A stretch of 64,000 nt of DNA from Phyllobacterium chamaecytisi (GCF_020164455.1 NZ_JAIQWW010000002.1:248001-312000); one strand, 5' to 3'; numbered from the stretch's first letter, positions 9,470-19,122 are shown. Made by a program: numbers and translations. Notes: a model not told the origin generated them from the letters alone.

Positions 9470-10399
9470 GTGAAATCAGCGGAACATGCGATCAAAGGGA
9501 ATTGGGCCAGTCTACTCCTGCCCATCGAGGCGGACGACAGCATCGAATTCAGCAAGCTTGGCGCTGAAATCGACATCCTGATCGACGCGAAGGTCGATGG
9601 TATCTATTCCAACGGAACCGCTGGCGAATTCCACAACCAGACCGAAGACGAGTTCGATCGCATCCAGCTGATGCTGGCCGAGCGTTGCCGGAAAGCGGGC
9701 ATGCCCTTCATCGTCGGTGCCTGTCAGCCCGATCCAACGATCATGCTGAATCGTGTACGACGCGCCGCTTCACTGGGTCCTGCGGCCATTCAGGTCATCT
9801 TGCCGGATTGGTGGCCGCTGACGGACGAAGAGGCAATCGACTACCTCAACAGGGCGTCCGGGATTGCCAACGGCATTCCACTTATCCTCTACAACCCACC
9901 GCATGCAAAACGCGTCCTTTCGCCAAAGGAACTTGGTGCGATATTGGCTGAAACGCCGGGCGTGATCGGCGTGAAGCTGGCAGACGGTGACTCAACTTGG
10001 TACGCCGAGTCGCGCGAGCATCTGCCTGGCGTCGCGCTTTTCGTACCGGGGCATCACCTCGCGACGGGCATCAGGGAAGGGGTGGCAGCGGGTGCGTTTT
10101 CCAACGTCGCCTGTCTTAGCCCACGCGGCGCGCAGCGTTGGACCGACCTCATGCAAACCGATATGGACGCTGCCGTCGAAATCGAACAGCGCATCTGCAA
10201 ATTCATGGACGAGCACATCGTTCCATTCCGGCAAAAGTCCGGCTATTCAAATGCTGCGCTGGATAAATTGCTTTGCGCCATCGGCAATTGGGGACCCGTG
10301 GGCACGCGCTTGCGTTTCCCCTATCGCTGGATCGGCGAAGACGAGGCTGAACGCCTGCGGGCTGTCGCGAAACAGGAACTGGGCGACATCATGATTTGA
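9470..10399 (+). CDS. DapA-family lyase/dehydratase, copy 2
   Basis: 309 residues, GTG start behind TAGGAG. A TIM-barrel member of the DapA superfamily that is clearly diverged from copy 1: the pocket motif is SNGTAGE (about 45-51), the tyrosine is in LYNPPHA and the Schiff-base lysine in IGVKLADGD (about 165). Two different members in one transport operon suggest consecutive steps, for instance a dehydratase and an aldolase on a sugar-acid or amino-acid derivative, or two related substrates. Last gene of the operon; a small convergent gene follows after 16 bases. Confidence 0.85.
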   Translation: MKSAEHAIKGNWASLLLPIEADDSIEFSKLGAEIDILIDAKVDGIYSNGTAGEFHNQTEDEFDRIQLMLAERCRKAGMPFIVGACQPDPTIMLNRVRRAASLGPAAIQVILPDWWPLTDEEAIDYLNRASGIANGIPLILYNPPHAKRVLSPKELGAILAETPGVIGVKLADGDSTWYAESREHLPGVALFVPGHHLATGIREGVAAGAFSNVACLSPRGAQRWTDLMQTDMDAAVEIEQRICKFMDEHIVPFRQKSGYSNAALDKLLCAIGNWGPVGTRLRFPYRWIGEDEAERLRAVAKQELGDIMI

Positions 10400-10415
10400 T
10401 GAATGAACGCCCGGT

Positions 10416-10631
10416 CTATTTCGGAGCGTGTGACTGGACGACTTTTTTACATTCGGGTGTGAGCTTGTCCAATTGCTTGGCCAGACATTCGATAACCCGC
10501 CCGCCACCAGGCATGACGCCGGGGCAGTATTTCTGAAAGTCCGCCATGCATGCCGCACGTTCTGCGGCAGTCTGCGCCATGGCCGAGCTGCAAAACATCC
10601 CAATTCCAATGACAGTCAAAATCATCCGCAT
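10416..10631 (-). CDS. Small secreted cysteine-rich-repeat protein
   Basis: 71 residues. A signal peptide (about 1-20, ending SSAMA) is followed by a mature chain of about 50 residues with four cysteines arranged C-x7-YC, then 14 residues, C-L and 11 residues to the last C. This resembles the GLG1/FGFR-type Cys-rich repeat found in short periplasmic proteins of rhizobia. The ATG at 10631 sits 5 bases behind GGGGG; an in-frame GTG precedes it directly. Role unknown; two disulfides are likely in the periplasm. Confidence 0.75.
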   Translation of the reverse strand: MRMILTVIGIGMFCSSAMAQTAAERAACMADFQKYCPGVMPGGGRVIECLAKQLDKLTPECKKVVQSHAPK

Positions 10632-10729
10632 CACAACCCCCTACAATTTTTTATGGAGAGCTATCTCTCAGATACGGAATAACGTAGCATCGATCATGCG
10701 TTTTCTGCAAAGGCCAATTGGGGGACATA

Positions 10730-11932
10730 ATGGCCGGAATAAGTGGATTGCACACACGGCAATTTGAACGTTCTTTCGGCGCTCGCAGGAGGTTAGGCTT
10801 TGCCTGCATCACATTATTCGGGCTGGCATTAGCCGGCTGTAATCAAGAGAACACCTACGTTCCCCCACCGCCGCCTAAGGTCGATGTGGCGCTTCCGGTA
10901 AAACAGAACGTCACGCCCTATCTTGAGGTGACTGGTACTACCGCAGCAGTTAACCAGACTGCGCTGGTTGCACGGGTACAAGGCTTCATCGAGCAGATCG
11001 AGTATAATGACGGGGATGCGGTAAAAGCCGGTACCACGCTTTTCGTCATCGAGCCCGAGTCTTACCAGCTAGCGTTGGACCAGGCGAATGCTGCAAAGGC
11101 ATCAGCCGACGCATCTGTAAAGCTATCGCAGGCCGAATACGAACGTCAGGCAGCGCTCGTGGCCAAAACTTTCGCTACACAGCAAGATCTGCAGAAGGCG
11201 GAGGCGCAACGTGAAGCCGACCTGGCCATTCAGCAACAGGCGGGATCCAACGTCAGACAGGCCCAGCTCAATTTAAGCTACACGCAGGTGAAAGCGCCGT
11301 TCGACGGTGTCGCCACCGCGCGGCTGGTGTCAATAGGCGAACTCGTTATCGCGTCCACCACGGCGCTTGCAACGATTGTCCAGCTCAATCCCATCTATGT
11401 CAATTTCAACGTCAGTGAGAAGGACGTGTTGCGTATCCGCGCTGCTATGGCGAAACGCGGGATGACCGCGCAGGATTTGAAAAAGGTTCCCGCTGAAGTC
11501 GGCACGCAAAGTGAAACCGGTTTCCCGCATGTGGGTACGCTGGACTACGTCGCACCCACCATCACAGCGTCGACCGGCATGCTGGCCGTCCGTGCCGTCC
11601 TGCCCAATGCCGATCGGCAATTGCTGCCTGGCTATTTCGTCCGCGTCCGCGTTCCCTTGTTCGAAGAGCCAGGGATGCTGCTGGTGCCGGATCGCGCCAT
11701 TGGCAGTGATCAGAGCGGGCGCTATGTCCTCGTTGCCGGCAAGGATGATGTCGTCGAGCAGCGCAAGGTAGAGATCGGTCAGTTGGTTGGCGAATTGCGT
11801 GTCGTGACAACCGGCGTCAAGCCAGAAGATCGCATTGTCGTCTCGGGCTTGCTGTCGGCCATACCCGGCCAGAAGATAGAGCCACAGTTGAAGAATATTA
11901 GCGCCGTTGCGGCGAACGGCGCAGCGCAATGA
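10730..11932 (+). CDS. RND efflux periplasmic adaptor (membrane fusion) lipoprotein
   Basis: 400 residues. Lipoprotein signal with lipobox LAGC at about 35-40, then the adaptor architecture: first beta/lipoyl half (EVTGTTAAVNQ, VRGFIEQ-like VQGFIEQIEYNDGD), a coiled-coil hairpin (about 105-160, Gln/Ala/Glu-rich), second lipoyl half (SYTQVKAPFDG) and beta-barrel/membrane-proximal domains. It bridges the inner-membrane pump encoded next to an outer-membrane channel of the TolC kind. Its stop overlaps the pump ATG by four bases. A TTG in frame at 10718 is less likely than the ATG at 10730 behind GGGGGA. No TetR-type repressor gene is adjacent. Confidence 0.92.
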   Translation: MAGISGLHTRQFERSFGARRRLGFACITLFGLALAGCNQENTYVPPPPPKVDVALPVKQNVTPYLEVTGTTAAVNQTALVARVQGFIEQIEYNDGDAVKAGTTLFVIEPESYQLALDQANAAKASADASVKLSQAEYERQAALVAKTFATQQDLQKAEAQREADLAIQQQAGSNVRQAQLNLSYTQVKAPFDGVATARLVSIGELVIASTTALATIVQLNPIYVNFNVSEKDVLRIRAAMAKRGMTAQDLKKVPAEVGTQSETGFPHVGTLDYVAPTITASTGMLAVRAVLPNADRQLLPGYFVRVRVPLFEEPGMLLVPDRAIGSDQSGRYVLVAGKDDVVEQRKVEIGQLVGELRVVTTGVKPEDRIVVSGLLSAIPGQKIEPQLKNISAVAANGAAQ

Positions 11933-14900
11933 TCTCGAAGTTCTTCATAGAACGGCCTGTGCTGGCCAATGTGATCGCCATCCTCATGGTCGTCATCGGC
12001 TTTGTTTCCCTGTATTCGCTGCCGGTCGCGCAATATCCGAATGTCGTGCCGCCAACTGTACAAGTCACGACCCGCTATCCCGGAGCCAGCGCGCGCACGT
12101 TGATCGATACGGTCGCATTGCCCATCGAGCAGCAGGTGAACGGCGTTGAGGACATGCTCTACATGCAGTCTTACGCGGCCTCTGATGGCAGCTACGCGCT
12201 CACGGTCACATTCGCCATCGGCACCGATCTCGACGCGGCACAGGTCCTTGTACAGAACCGCGTTTCAGCTGCGCTGGCCTCGCTGCCGCAATCGGTGCAG
12301 GTGCAGGGTGTCAACGTTCAGAAGAAGTCGACGTCGATCCTCGAAATCGTCACGCTGACCTCGCCGGACAGCAGCCACGACAGCCTTTATCTCAGCAATT
12401 ACGCCACCATAGCGCTCAAGGATGAAATCGCCCGAATTCCCGGCGTTGGCAATGTTACGGTATTTGGCGCGGGCCAATATTCGATGCGTATCTGGCTCGA
12501 TCCCGACAAGATGCAGGCACGCGGCCTGACGGCGCAGGACGTCATCCAGTCGTTGCAGCAGCAGAGCGAGCAGGTGACTGCCGGTCAGGTGGGCATGCCG
12601 CCGGCGCCGGAGAACCAATCCTTCCAGTATACGATCAATGTCGAAAGCCGCCTTAATGATCCCGACGCGTTTGGTGCGGTCATCGTCAAGACCGACGCCA
12701 ATGGCGGCATGACGCGCGTGCGCGATATCGGCCGCGTTGAGCTCGGTGCGCAAACCTATAGTCAGGTGTTCAGGCTCGATGGAGCGGATTCCGCGGGCCT
12801 CGCGATTTTCCTGTCTCCTGGTGCCAATGCACTTGACGTGGCCAAGAGCGTAAGCGCCAAAATGAAGACGCTTGCTGCCGGATTTCCGCAGGGCGTTGCT
12901 TATTCCATTCCATTCGACACGACGACCTTCGTCAGTCAGGCAATCGGCGAGGTCTACAAGACCTTGTTCGAGGCGGCGCTTCTGGTGCTGATCGTAATTC
13001 TCGTCTTCCTGCAGGACTGGCGCGCCATGCTGGTGCCCGCGACGACTGTTCCGGTGACCATCATCGGTGCTTTCGCAGCCATGGCTGCCATGGGATTTTC
13101 CGTCAATCTCTCGACCCTGTTCGCCATCGTGCTGGCAATCGGTATCGTCGTCGACGACGCGATCGTCGTCGTCGAGAGTGCCTCGCACAATATGGAGCGC
13201 GGCATGTCCGGCCATGATGCCGCCATCAGCGCCATGGATATGCTCTTCGGGCCGATCGTCGGCATCACGCTCGTTCTCATGGCTGTGTTTCTGCCCGCTG
13301 CGTTTCTGCCGGGTATCACCGGCCAGATATTTTCGCAGTTTGCTCTCGTTATTGCAGCCACGGCGTTCATAAGCGCGATCAACGCCGCAACGTTGAAGCC
13401 GACGCAGTGCGCCATGTGGTTGCGGCCCCCGGTGCCGCCGGAAAGGCGCAACTTCTTTTTTCGTGGCTTCAATGCAGTCTACCAGCGCTTGGAAAACGGT
13501 TATGTCCGTGTGATCGGTTCGATGGTAGCGCGCAGCGGCCTCATGGCGGTGATCGCTCTCGCCATCATCGCCGCTGCCGGTTATGGCATGTCGCGTGCGC
13601 CAACTGGCTTCCTGCCCATCGAGGATCAGGGCTATCTTCTGGCAGCGGTGCAACTGCCGGATGGCGCTGCCCTTGGCCGCACGGAAAAGTCGTTGGAGGA
13701 ACTGGGGCGGGTCGCGAAGGAAACGTCGGGCGTCTCCCAGGTCATCACCATTGCCGGCATCTCTGCCCTCGACAATAATTCAGCGCTCGCCAATGCCGGC
13801 CTTGCCTACATCATGCTCGATGACTGGAGCAAGCGTGGTTCGGGCGAGGACCTGGCTTCGCTCTACAAAACGCTGAACGTGAAACTCAAAGGCGTAGGCG
13901 AGGGCAGGGTACTCGTCCTTCCGCCGCCACCTATCCAGGGCATCGGCAATGCGGGCGGGTTCACCATGCAGACGGAACTGCGCGACGGCAGTTTCGATCT
14001 CGCCAAACTGCAGAGCCTGACGAATACGATAGTGAAAGCGGCTGAATCCCAGTCCGGTATTCAAAGCATCAATGCACCTTTTCAGGCCAATGCGCCGCAA
14101 TATACCGTGGAGATCGATCGGGAGAAGGTTGAATCACTCCAGCTGACGACCGATCTGGTTTTCGATACCCTCGCAAGCTATCTCGGCTCGAGCTATGTCG
14201 CTCAATTCAACAAGTTCGGCCGGGTGTTCCAGATCTATGTCCAGGGGGATGCACAATTCCGCCTGACGCCGGACAGCATCAACAACCTGACTGTGCGTAA
14301 TAAGAATGGCGACATGATCTCGCTCGGAACGGTGTTGACCATCATACCGAGCGTCGGACCCTCTTTGATCAGTCTCTATAATCTCTATCCTTCGGCCTCG
14401 ATCGTCGGCGTACCAGCGGCGACATTTTCGTCGGGCGAGGCGATGAACCTTATGGAAGAGATCGCGGCCGCCACTTTGCCGAATGGCACGAGCTACGAAT
14501 GGACGGCGCTGTCGTATCAGGAGAAGCTGGTCGGCAACCAGATGATCCTGGTCTTCGCTCTTGCGCTGTTGCTGGTCTATCTGGTGCTGGCCGGGCAATA
14601 TGAAAGCTGGATCGCTCCGGTATCGGTGCTGCTTGCCGCGCCGTTGTCATTGATCGGCCCCGTTTCCATTTTCCTGGGTCTGCATGTCGCGATCAATCTC
14701 TACGTGCAGATCGGCCTTATTCTGCTCCTCGCGCTTTCGGCAAAGAATGCCATTCTCATCGTCGAAATGGCGCGCGAATTGCGTGCCTCGGGAAAATCGA
14801 TCATCGATTCTGCAACGGGCGCGGCACGGGCTCGTTTCCGGCCGATCCTGATGACCTCGTTTGCCTTCATCCTCGGCGTGGCACCGCTGGTATTTGCGAC

Positions 14901-15075
14901 TGGAGCCGGCGCAAGTGCCCGCAAGTCTATCGGCATCACGGTTTTCAGTGGCATGATCGCCTCGACCTGCCTTGCTGTTCTCTTCGTTCCTTCTTTCTTT
15001 GTCGTCATGCAGCGCTTTGAAGAGTGGCGTGCCACGCGCAAGCGTCCGGCGGAAGCAAAGGCCTTGGACACTTGA
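11929..15075 (+). CDS. RND (HAE1/AcrB family) multidrug efflux pump
   Basis: 1048 residues, full AcrB size. Begins MISKFFIERPVLANVIAI, has the twin proton-relay aspartates in TM4 (GIVVDDAIVVVES, about residue 405) and the TM10 lysine (ALSAKNAILIVEM), with two large periplasmic loops after TM1 and TM7. It exports hydrophobic toxic compounds using the proton gradient, in complex with the adaptor. No outer-membrane factor gene lies nearby, so the complex must use a channel encoded elsewhere. Resembles the BepG/MexF side of the family, but I do not assign a symbol. Confidence 0.95.
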   Translation: MISKFFIERPVLANVIAILMVVIGFVSLYSLPVAQYPNVVPPTVQVTTRYPGASARTLIDTVALPIEQQVNGVEDMLYMQSYAASDGSYALTVTFAIGTDLDAAQVLVQNRVSAALASLPQSVQVQGVNVQKKSTSILEIVTLTSPDSSHDSLYLSNYATIALKDEIARIPGVGNVTVFGAGQYSMRIWLDPDKMQARGLTAQDVIQSLQQQSEQVTAGQVGMPPAPENQSFQYTINVESRLNDPDAFGAVIVKTDANGGMTRVRDIGRVELGAQTYSQVFRLDGADSAGLAIFLSPGANALDVAKSVSAKMKTLAAGFPQGVAYSIPFDTTTFVSQAIGEVYKTLFEAALLVLIVILVFLQDWRAMLVPATTVPVTIIGAFAAMAAMGFSVNLSTLFAIVLAIGIVVDDAIVVVESASHNMERGMSGHDAAISAMDMLFGPIVGITLVLMAVFLPAAFLPGITGQIFSQFALVIAATAFISAINAATLKPTQCAMWLRPPVPPERRNFFFRGFNAVYQRLENGYVRVIGSMVARSGLMAVIALAIIAAAGYGMSRAPTGFLPIEDQGYLLAAVQLPDGAALGRTEKSLEELGRVAKETSGVSQVITIAGISALDNNSALANAGLAYIMLDDWSKRGSGEDLASLYKTLNVKLKGVGEGRVLVLPPPPIQGIGNAGGFTMQTELRDGSFDLAKLQSLTNTIVKAAESQSGIQSINAPFQANAPQYTVEIDREKVESLQLTTDLVFDTLASYLGSSYVAQFNKFGRVFQIYVQGDAQFRLTPDSINNLTVRNKNGDMISLGTVLTIIPSVGPSLISLYNLYPSASIVGVPAATFSSGEAMNLMEEIAAATLPNGTSYEWTALSYQEKLVGNQMILVFALALLLVYLVLAGQYESWIAPVSVLLAAPLSLIGPVSIFLGLHVAINLYVQIGLILLLALSAKNAILIVEMARELRASGKSIIDSATGAARARFRPILMTSFAFILGVAPLVFATGAGASARKSIGITVFSGMIASTCLAVLFVPSFFVVMQRFEEWRATRKRPAEAKALDT

Positions 15076-15115
15076 GTTTACGACCTATGAGCAACCTAGC
15101 CGCGAACTTCCAACC

Positions 15116-15877
15116 ATGAGTGCTCTTGCAATCGGCGGCGTCGCATTCGTCTGCCTGTCGTTTGCTGTGCTGGCAGGAATATTTCTTCGTGACCGCCTGC
15201 CGAAACATCACCTGAGTACGGACTCAAAAGAGGCAATCAAGCTTGCTACGGCAGTGGTCGGAACATTGTCAGCACTCGCGGTCGGGTTCTTGATCGCATC
15301 GGCAAAGACGGCATTCGATGACGCCGAGGCAGAGCTGAGAACATCGGTGGCGCGCGTGGTCCTTCTCGACCGGGTCATGGCGCATTACGGCCCCGAAACC
15401 AAGGAGGCGCGGCGTCTGCTTGCGGAGCTGGTCAGCTTGCGGCTGCAGGATGCCTGGGTCGACGAGGACCATGATGATACAACGCCGGACGCGCGCAAAA
15501 GCGACCTAGGGATCGAGCCTGTTCAGGATGAATTGCGAGCCCTTTCTCCCGAAACCGACGCCAAGCGCCAGCTCCAGTCGCGTGCCATTGCGATAAGCGG
15601 AGAAATTGCGGAGGCCCATTGGTTGCTCCTTGAGAAAGGAGGCGAAGGTTTGCCCCAGGCTTTCCTTGTAATCCTTGTCTTCTGGCTCGCGTTGCTCTTT
15701 TTCTCGTTCGGGCTTTTGGCACCGGCCAACGCCACGGTCATTGGCATGTTGTTCGTGTGCGCTCTCTCGGTCGGAGGAGCAATATTTCTGATTATCGACA
15801 TGGCTCACCCATACCTCGGCATTATTCAGGTGTCCGATGCTCCGCTGCGGACCGCGCTTGCGCATCTAGGGAGATGA
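15116..15877 (+). CDS. DUF4239-type (bestrophin-like) membrane protein
   Basis: 253 residues. Two N-terminal membrane helices (about 1-24 and 42-62), a soluble middle with acidic and arginine-rich helices (VARVVLLDRVMAHYGPE), and two C-terminal helices (about 183-205 and 212-232). This 2+2 arrangement with the GFLIASAKTAFDDAEAE turn is what DUF4239 proteins show. The frame runs back to 14972 inside the pump gene, but the ATG at 15116 begins directly at the first helix and lies 40 bases after the pump stop, so it may be cotranscribed. Function unknown. Confidence 0.8.
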   Translation: MSALAIGGVAFVCLSFAVLAGIFLRDRLPKHHLSTDSKEAIKLATAVVGTLSALAVGFLIASAKTAFDDAEAELRTSVARVVLLDRVMAHYGPETKEARRLLAELVSLRLQDAWVDEDHDDTTPDARKSDLGIEPVQDELRALSPETDAKRQLQSRAIAISGEIAEAHWLLLEKGGEGLPQAFLVILVFWLALLFFSFGLLAPANATVIGMLFVCALSVGGAIFLIIDMAHPYLGIIQVSDAPLRTALAHLGR

Positions 15878-16079
15878 AAGCCGACCTCCCTCTGCAAGCA
15901 ATGCACAATGGCGGATCAAATTTCCCCTGCCGCCGCGAGCTAAGACCTGTTTTGTGATAGGATGTTTGAAAACAACAGCGTAGCATGTGAGGGAAAAGCC
16001 ACTCTCACTCGGGGACGATGATCGGGCAGGGAATTAAAACCATACCGCGCATATTGAAGCGCCGCATCGGGAGCAGGCG

Positions 16080-17792
16080 GTGAAAATCCTGCGTCGATCC
16101 GCGGATCGCTGGGGCATCGCAGCCATCCCGGCATTTTTGCGGCGTCTTGGCCTTATGCTTCCAGACGGAAAAGCGTTGTCGCCCGACGTGCCGATGAACG
16201 CCCCTGCACTCCCGCTTTTGCCTTATGGCCTCTTGTTGCTCATGAGTGTTGGCGTCATCATAACGGTGTTCGTCGTCGGTGTTGTCGAGAGCCGGGACCG
16301 GATGGTCTCGCAGTCGAAAATCCAGTTGCGCCAGAAGACCGCCCTGCTCGAAGCCTATGTCAGCAAGATACTCGAGGCGAACGACATGGTGCTTCAGGGT
16401 ATTTCGTCCGAGGTTGAGCCGATGTCATGGCCGGAAATTGCTGCCTCGGAGCGTTTGGTCAGATTTTTGGCTACCCAGAAGCAATTTCTGAAGCACTCGG
16501 GCGTTATTGCCCTTGTAGACCGCGACGGCAAACTCGTTTCTACCAGCGAAGGCTATCGCAACAGTTCCCTTGACGTGAACGACCGGGATTATTTCCGCTA
16601 TCATCGGGATCATCCATCGGATGTCACATTTATAGGCGACCCGTTGATTGGCCGCGTGTACGGGCAACCTTCCTTGACTATGAGCAAGGCTCTACGCCAA
16701 CCAGACGGGAAGTTCGACGGCTTGATACTGATCACGATGCCGATCGAATATTTCACCAGACTGTTCGATGGAGCTGCTTCTCCCTCGGACGCTGCTCAAT
16801 TCCTGCGCGGGAACGGGGAAGTCGTGGTGAACGTCCCGTTCTGGGAAGGCGGCGCAATCGTACCTGATTGGTTTCGACAGGCGACAGCCGAGAATCCAGT
16901 GTCGGGTGAGATGCACCACGTTTCTTCGTCGGAAGGCATCGACCGGCTGGTGGCCTACCGGAAGGTCGAAGGTTTCCCATTCTACGTAACCTACGGTATT
17001 GACGAGAATGCGCTGCTTGCTGGTTGGCGGCAGTCGGTACGCGTCTACGGTACCGTTCTGGCCATCGCCCTTGCAGCGTTTCTCGCCACAGCCTGGCTGG
17101 CACGGCGCCGTTCGATTGCGCTGATGTATTCGAACGAGTCGCTGCGCGAAGTCAGCGAACGCCTACTGGTTTCACAGGATGAGGAGCGCCGTTCCATTGC
17201 CAGGGATCTTCACGATTCCACGGGCCAACACCTGATCGGCGCGGCGATGGAATTGGCGAACGTAAAATCCCTCCTGCCCGATAATGACGGCGAAACCTCG
17301 CGGGCGCTGGCGCGCGCATCGAAACTCATTTCGCAAAGCAATCAGGAACTCAGGACACTATCCTACCTGCTGCATCCCCCGATGCTCGACGAATCCGGCC
17401 TTCCGAATGCTCTCGAGCTACTCGTCGTGGGTTTTGAGGAGCGCAGCGGACTGGAAATCGAACTGAGGGTCGATCCCGTATTGGCGGCAAAACGACCCCC
17501 ACCGGGTGTCGAACTCACGATTTTTCGAATCGTGCAGGAAGCGCTGACCAATATCTACCGTCATTCCCACGCCGCCAAGGCAACGATCAGGCTGATCCGA
17601 CAGGGGAGCGGGCCCGATACGATCCTGTCGCTCACCGTCAAGGATGATGGTGTCGGCATCGAAAGGCGAAAGCGCCGGAATGTCGGCGTTGGTCTTTCCG
17701 GCATGGAGGCACGGCTTCGCCCGCTCGACGGTACGATCGATATTTCGACCGGAAAAAAAGGCACCACGATTTCGGTGAAAGTGCGCGGCTAG
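16080..17792 (+). CDS. Membrane sensor histidine kinase, dCache sensor with NarL-type HisKA_3 domain
   Basis: 570 residues from a GTG; ATGs at 16155 and 16194 are possible later starts. Two membrane helices (about 47-68 and 322-342) bracket a periplasmic double-Cache-like sensor (about 70-318; the RDYFRYHRD block is typical). The phosphoacceptor His is about residue 378 in RDLHDSTGQH, followed by a HATPase domain with N, G1 (DDGVGI) and G2 (GVGLSGM) boxes. It would sense a small extracellular ligand and phosphorylate a LuxR/NarL-type regulator. No regulator gene is adjacent; the nearest is the minus-strand gene at 27863. The upstream 15878-16079 shows no clear promoter. Confidence 0.9.
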   Translation: MKILRRSADRWGIAAIPAFLRRLGLMLPDGKALSPDVPMNAPALPLLPYGLLLLMSVGVIITVFVVGVVESRDRMVSQSKIQLRQKTALLEAYVSKILEANDMVLQGISSEVEPMSWPEIAASERLVRFLATQKQFLKHSGVIALVDRDGKLVSTSEGYRNSSLDVNDRDYFRYHRDHPSDVTFIGDPLIGRVYGQPSLTMSKALRQPDGKFDGLILITMPIEYFTRLFDGAASPSDAAQFLRGNGEVVVNVPFWEGGAIVPDWFRQATAENPVSGEMHHVSSSEGIDRLVAYRKVEGFPFYVTYGIDENALLAGWRQSVRVYGTVLAIALAAFLATAWLARRRSIALMYSNESLREVSERLLVSQDEERRSIARDLHDSTGQHLIGAAMELANVKSLLPDNDGETSRALARASKLISQSNQELRTLSYLLHPPMLDESGLPNALELLVVGFEERSGLEIELRVDPVLAAKRPPPGVELTIFRIVQEALTNIYRHSHAAKATIRLIRQGSGPDTILSLTVKDDGVGIERRKRRNVGVGLSGMEARLRPLDGTIDISTGKKGTTISVKVRG

Positions 17793-18142
17793 TCGGGAAT
17801 ACGCTGAAGTTCCCCGATGTCGCGTTGATCGCGCTCTAAAAAGAAGTTGAGGAAAGTACGGACCACTGCGATCGCCGCAATGCGGCCGATGTCGTCCCAG
17901 GCCGGAGTGACCGAGGTTTCGAGGATGTCGGCTGCAAGCTGGAACGTCAGTCCCGCCACCAGCCAGCGCGAATAGCGCATCCACACGTGCCGGACCGCAT
18001 GATGCCCTTCCGGGTGCGAAAACATCACCCTGGTGCCGTTGATAAATGCATCCACCGTGCCGATCGCGATGATGATCAATGCGAAGATGTCGATGATCGA
18101 GACGATTGGTTCCGTGAGCTGGATCAACAGGTCCCTGAGCAT
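17789..18142 (-). CDS. DUF1622 family membrane protein
   Basis: 117 residues with three predicted membrane helices (about 14-34, 58-78 and 84-102) and the DUF1622 pattern RYSRWLVAGLTFQLAADILET. Its stop overlaps the convergent histidine kinase stop by four bases. The gene follows the formylglycine-generating enzyme by eight bases on the same strand, so it appears to be the last gene of the sulfatase operon. The family has no established function. Confidence 0.85.
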   Translation of the reverse strand: MLRDLLIQLTEPIVSIIDIFALIIIAIGTVDAFINGTRVMFSHPEGHHAVRHVWMRYSRWLVAGLTFQLAADILETSVTPAWDDIGRIAAIAVVRTFLNFFLERDQRDIGELQRIPD

Positions 18143-18150
18143 CGCGCGTC

Positions 18151-19122
18151 TTATCCTTCGCTACCGGGCCGGACGATACAGCGGAAACCGAGATGTGAGA
18201 TCGAGGTATCGACGGGCTGCGACATGCGCGCCGCCGGTCTGTAGCGCCGGCAGTAGTTCGGTGCGCAAAGATGCGAGCCGCCCTTGGTCACCCTTCGCGC
18301 GACCTTTATAGAGGGTTGACGCGGATCGAAGCTTTCCTCAAGCGTGCCACCACGCGGATTGTCCGCTGTGCAACAGGGGCTCGTTATCTTGCCGTGCTCA
18401 CGGTACCAGTCGGTGGTCCATTCCCAGACATTGCCGGCCATGTCGAACAGCCCGTAGCCATTGGCCGGAAATGACCCCACCGGAGACGTATACTCGTATC
18501 CATCGTCGAGCGTGTTCCGATAAGGAAAGTTGCCCTGCCAGGTATTGGCCATGTGCTTCCCGTCCGGGGTAAACTCATCACCCCAGACATATTCGGCCCC
18601 GTCCAGGCCACCGCAGGCGGCGAATTCCCATTCCGCTTCGGTGGGCGATTCCTTGCCGGCCCAGCGGCAATAGGCTTCGACATCCTCGTAGGCGACATGG
18701 ACGACAGGATGATCGGAGAGTTTCTTGATTGTGCTGGCGGGACCCCGCGGGTTGCGCCAATTGGCGCCGCGTACATAGACCCACCAATTGAAATGATTGC
18801 TCATGTCGACTGGAGATGAGGGTTTCTTGAACATCGTCGAGGATGGCGCCAGCATTTCCGGCAAAGCGCCCGGATAGTCTTCTGGATTGGCCGGTCTTTC
18901 AGCCAGCGTCACATAACCGGTCGCCTCGACAAAACGGGCAAAGTCGCGGTTGGTTACCGTAAACTTGTCCATCCAGAAACCATTGACCCGGACCCTGTGC
19001 GCAGGGGCTTCCTCGGGGTAGTGATTGTCCGAACCCATGCGAAATTCGCCGCCTGGAATCCACACCATGTTGTCGAAAGGAGCGGTGTTGGTTTGGGTTC
19101 GTTCCGGTTGGTCGAGCATCAT
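18151..19122 (-). CDS. Formylglycine-generating enzyme (sulfatase maturase, SUMF1 family)
   Basis: 323 residues. Family hallmarks run in order: WIPGGEFRMGSD near the start, FWMDKFTVTNRDF, a PTEAEWEFA block and GNVWEWTTDW, then the active-site segment KGGSHLCAPNYC, with the two cysteines five positions apart (about 286 and 291) as in the well-studied enzymes. It should convert the cysteine of a CxAxR/CxPxR sulfatase to formylglycine in the cytoplasm. The ATG at 19122 overlaps the upstream TGA (ATGA) and has GGAG in front; an extension to 19164 is possible. The target is almost surely the sulfatase encoded two genes upstream. Confidence 0.93.
   Translation of the reverse strand: MMLDQPERTQTNTAPFDNMVWIPGGEFRMGSDNHYPEEAPAHRVRVNGFWMDKFTVTNRDFARFVEATGYVTLAERPANPEDYPGALPEMLAPSSTMFKKPSSPVDMSNHFNWWVYVRGANWRNPRGPASTIKKLSDHPVVHVAYEDVEAYCRWAGKESPTEAEWEFAACGGLDGAEYVWGDEFTPDGKHMANTWQGNFPYRNTLDDGYEYTSPVGSFPANGYGLFDMAGNVWEWTTDWYREHGKITSPCCTADNPRGGTLEESFDPRQPSIKVARRVTKGGSHLCAPNYCRRYRPAARMSQPVDTSISHLGFRCIVRPGSEG

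Noticed and set aside
10676-10702. GGAAT-N18-CGTT before the RND adaptor gene, considered as an EcfG promoter
   Set aside because: The -35 box has a mismatch at an important base and the spacing is 18, outside the usual 16-17; chance is likely.
12265-13653. A 462-residue open frame on the minus strand inside the RND pump gene
   Set aside because: It is antisense to a conserved pump gene, has His/Arg/Asp-rich composition without domain features, and exists because GC-rich coding sequence lacks stops on the opposite strand.
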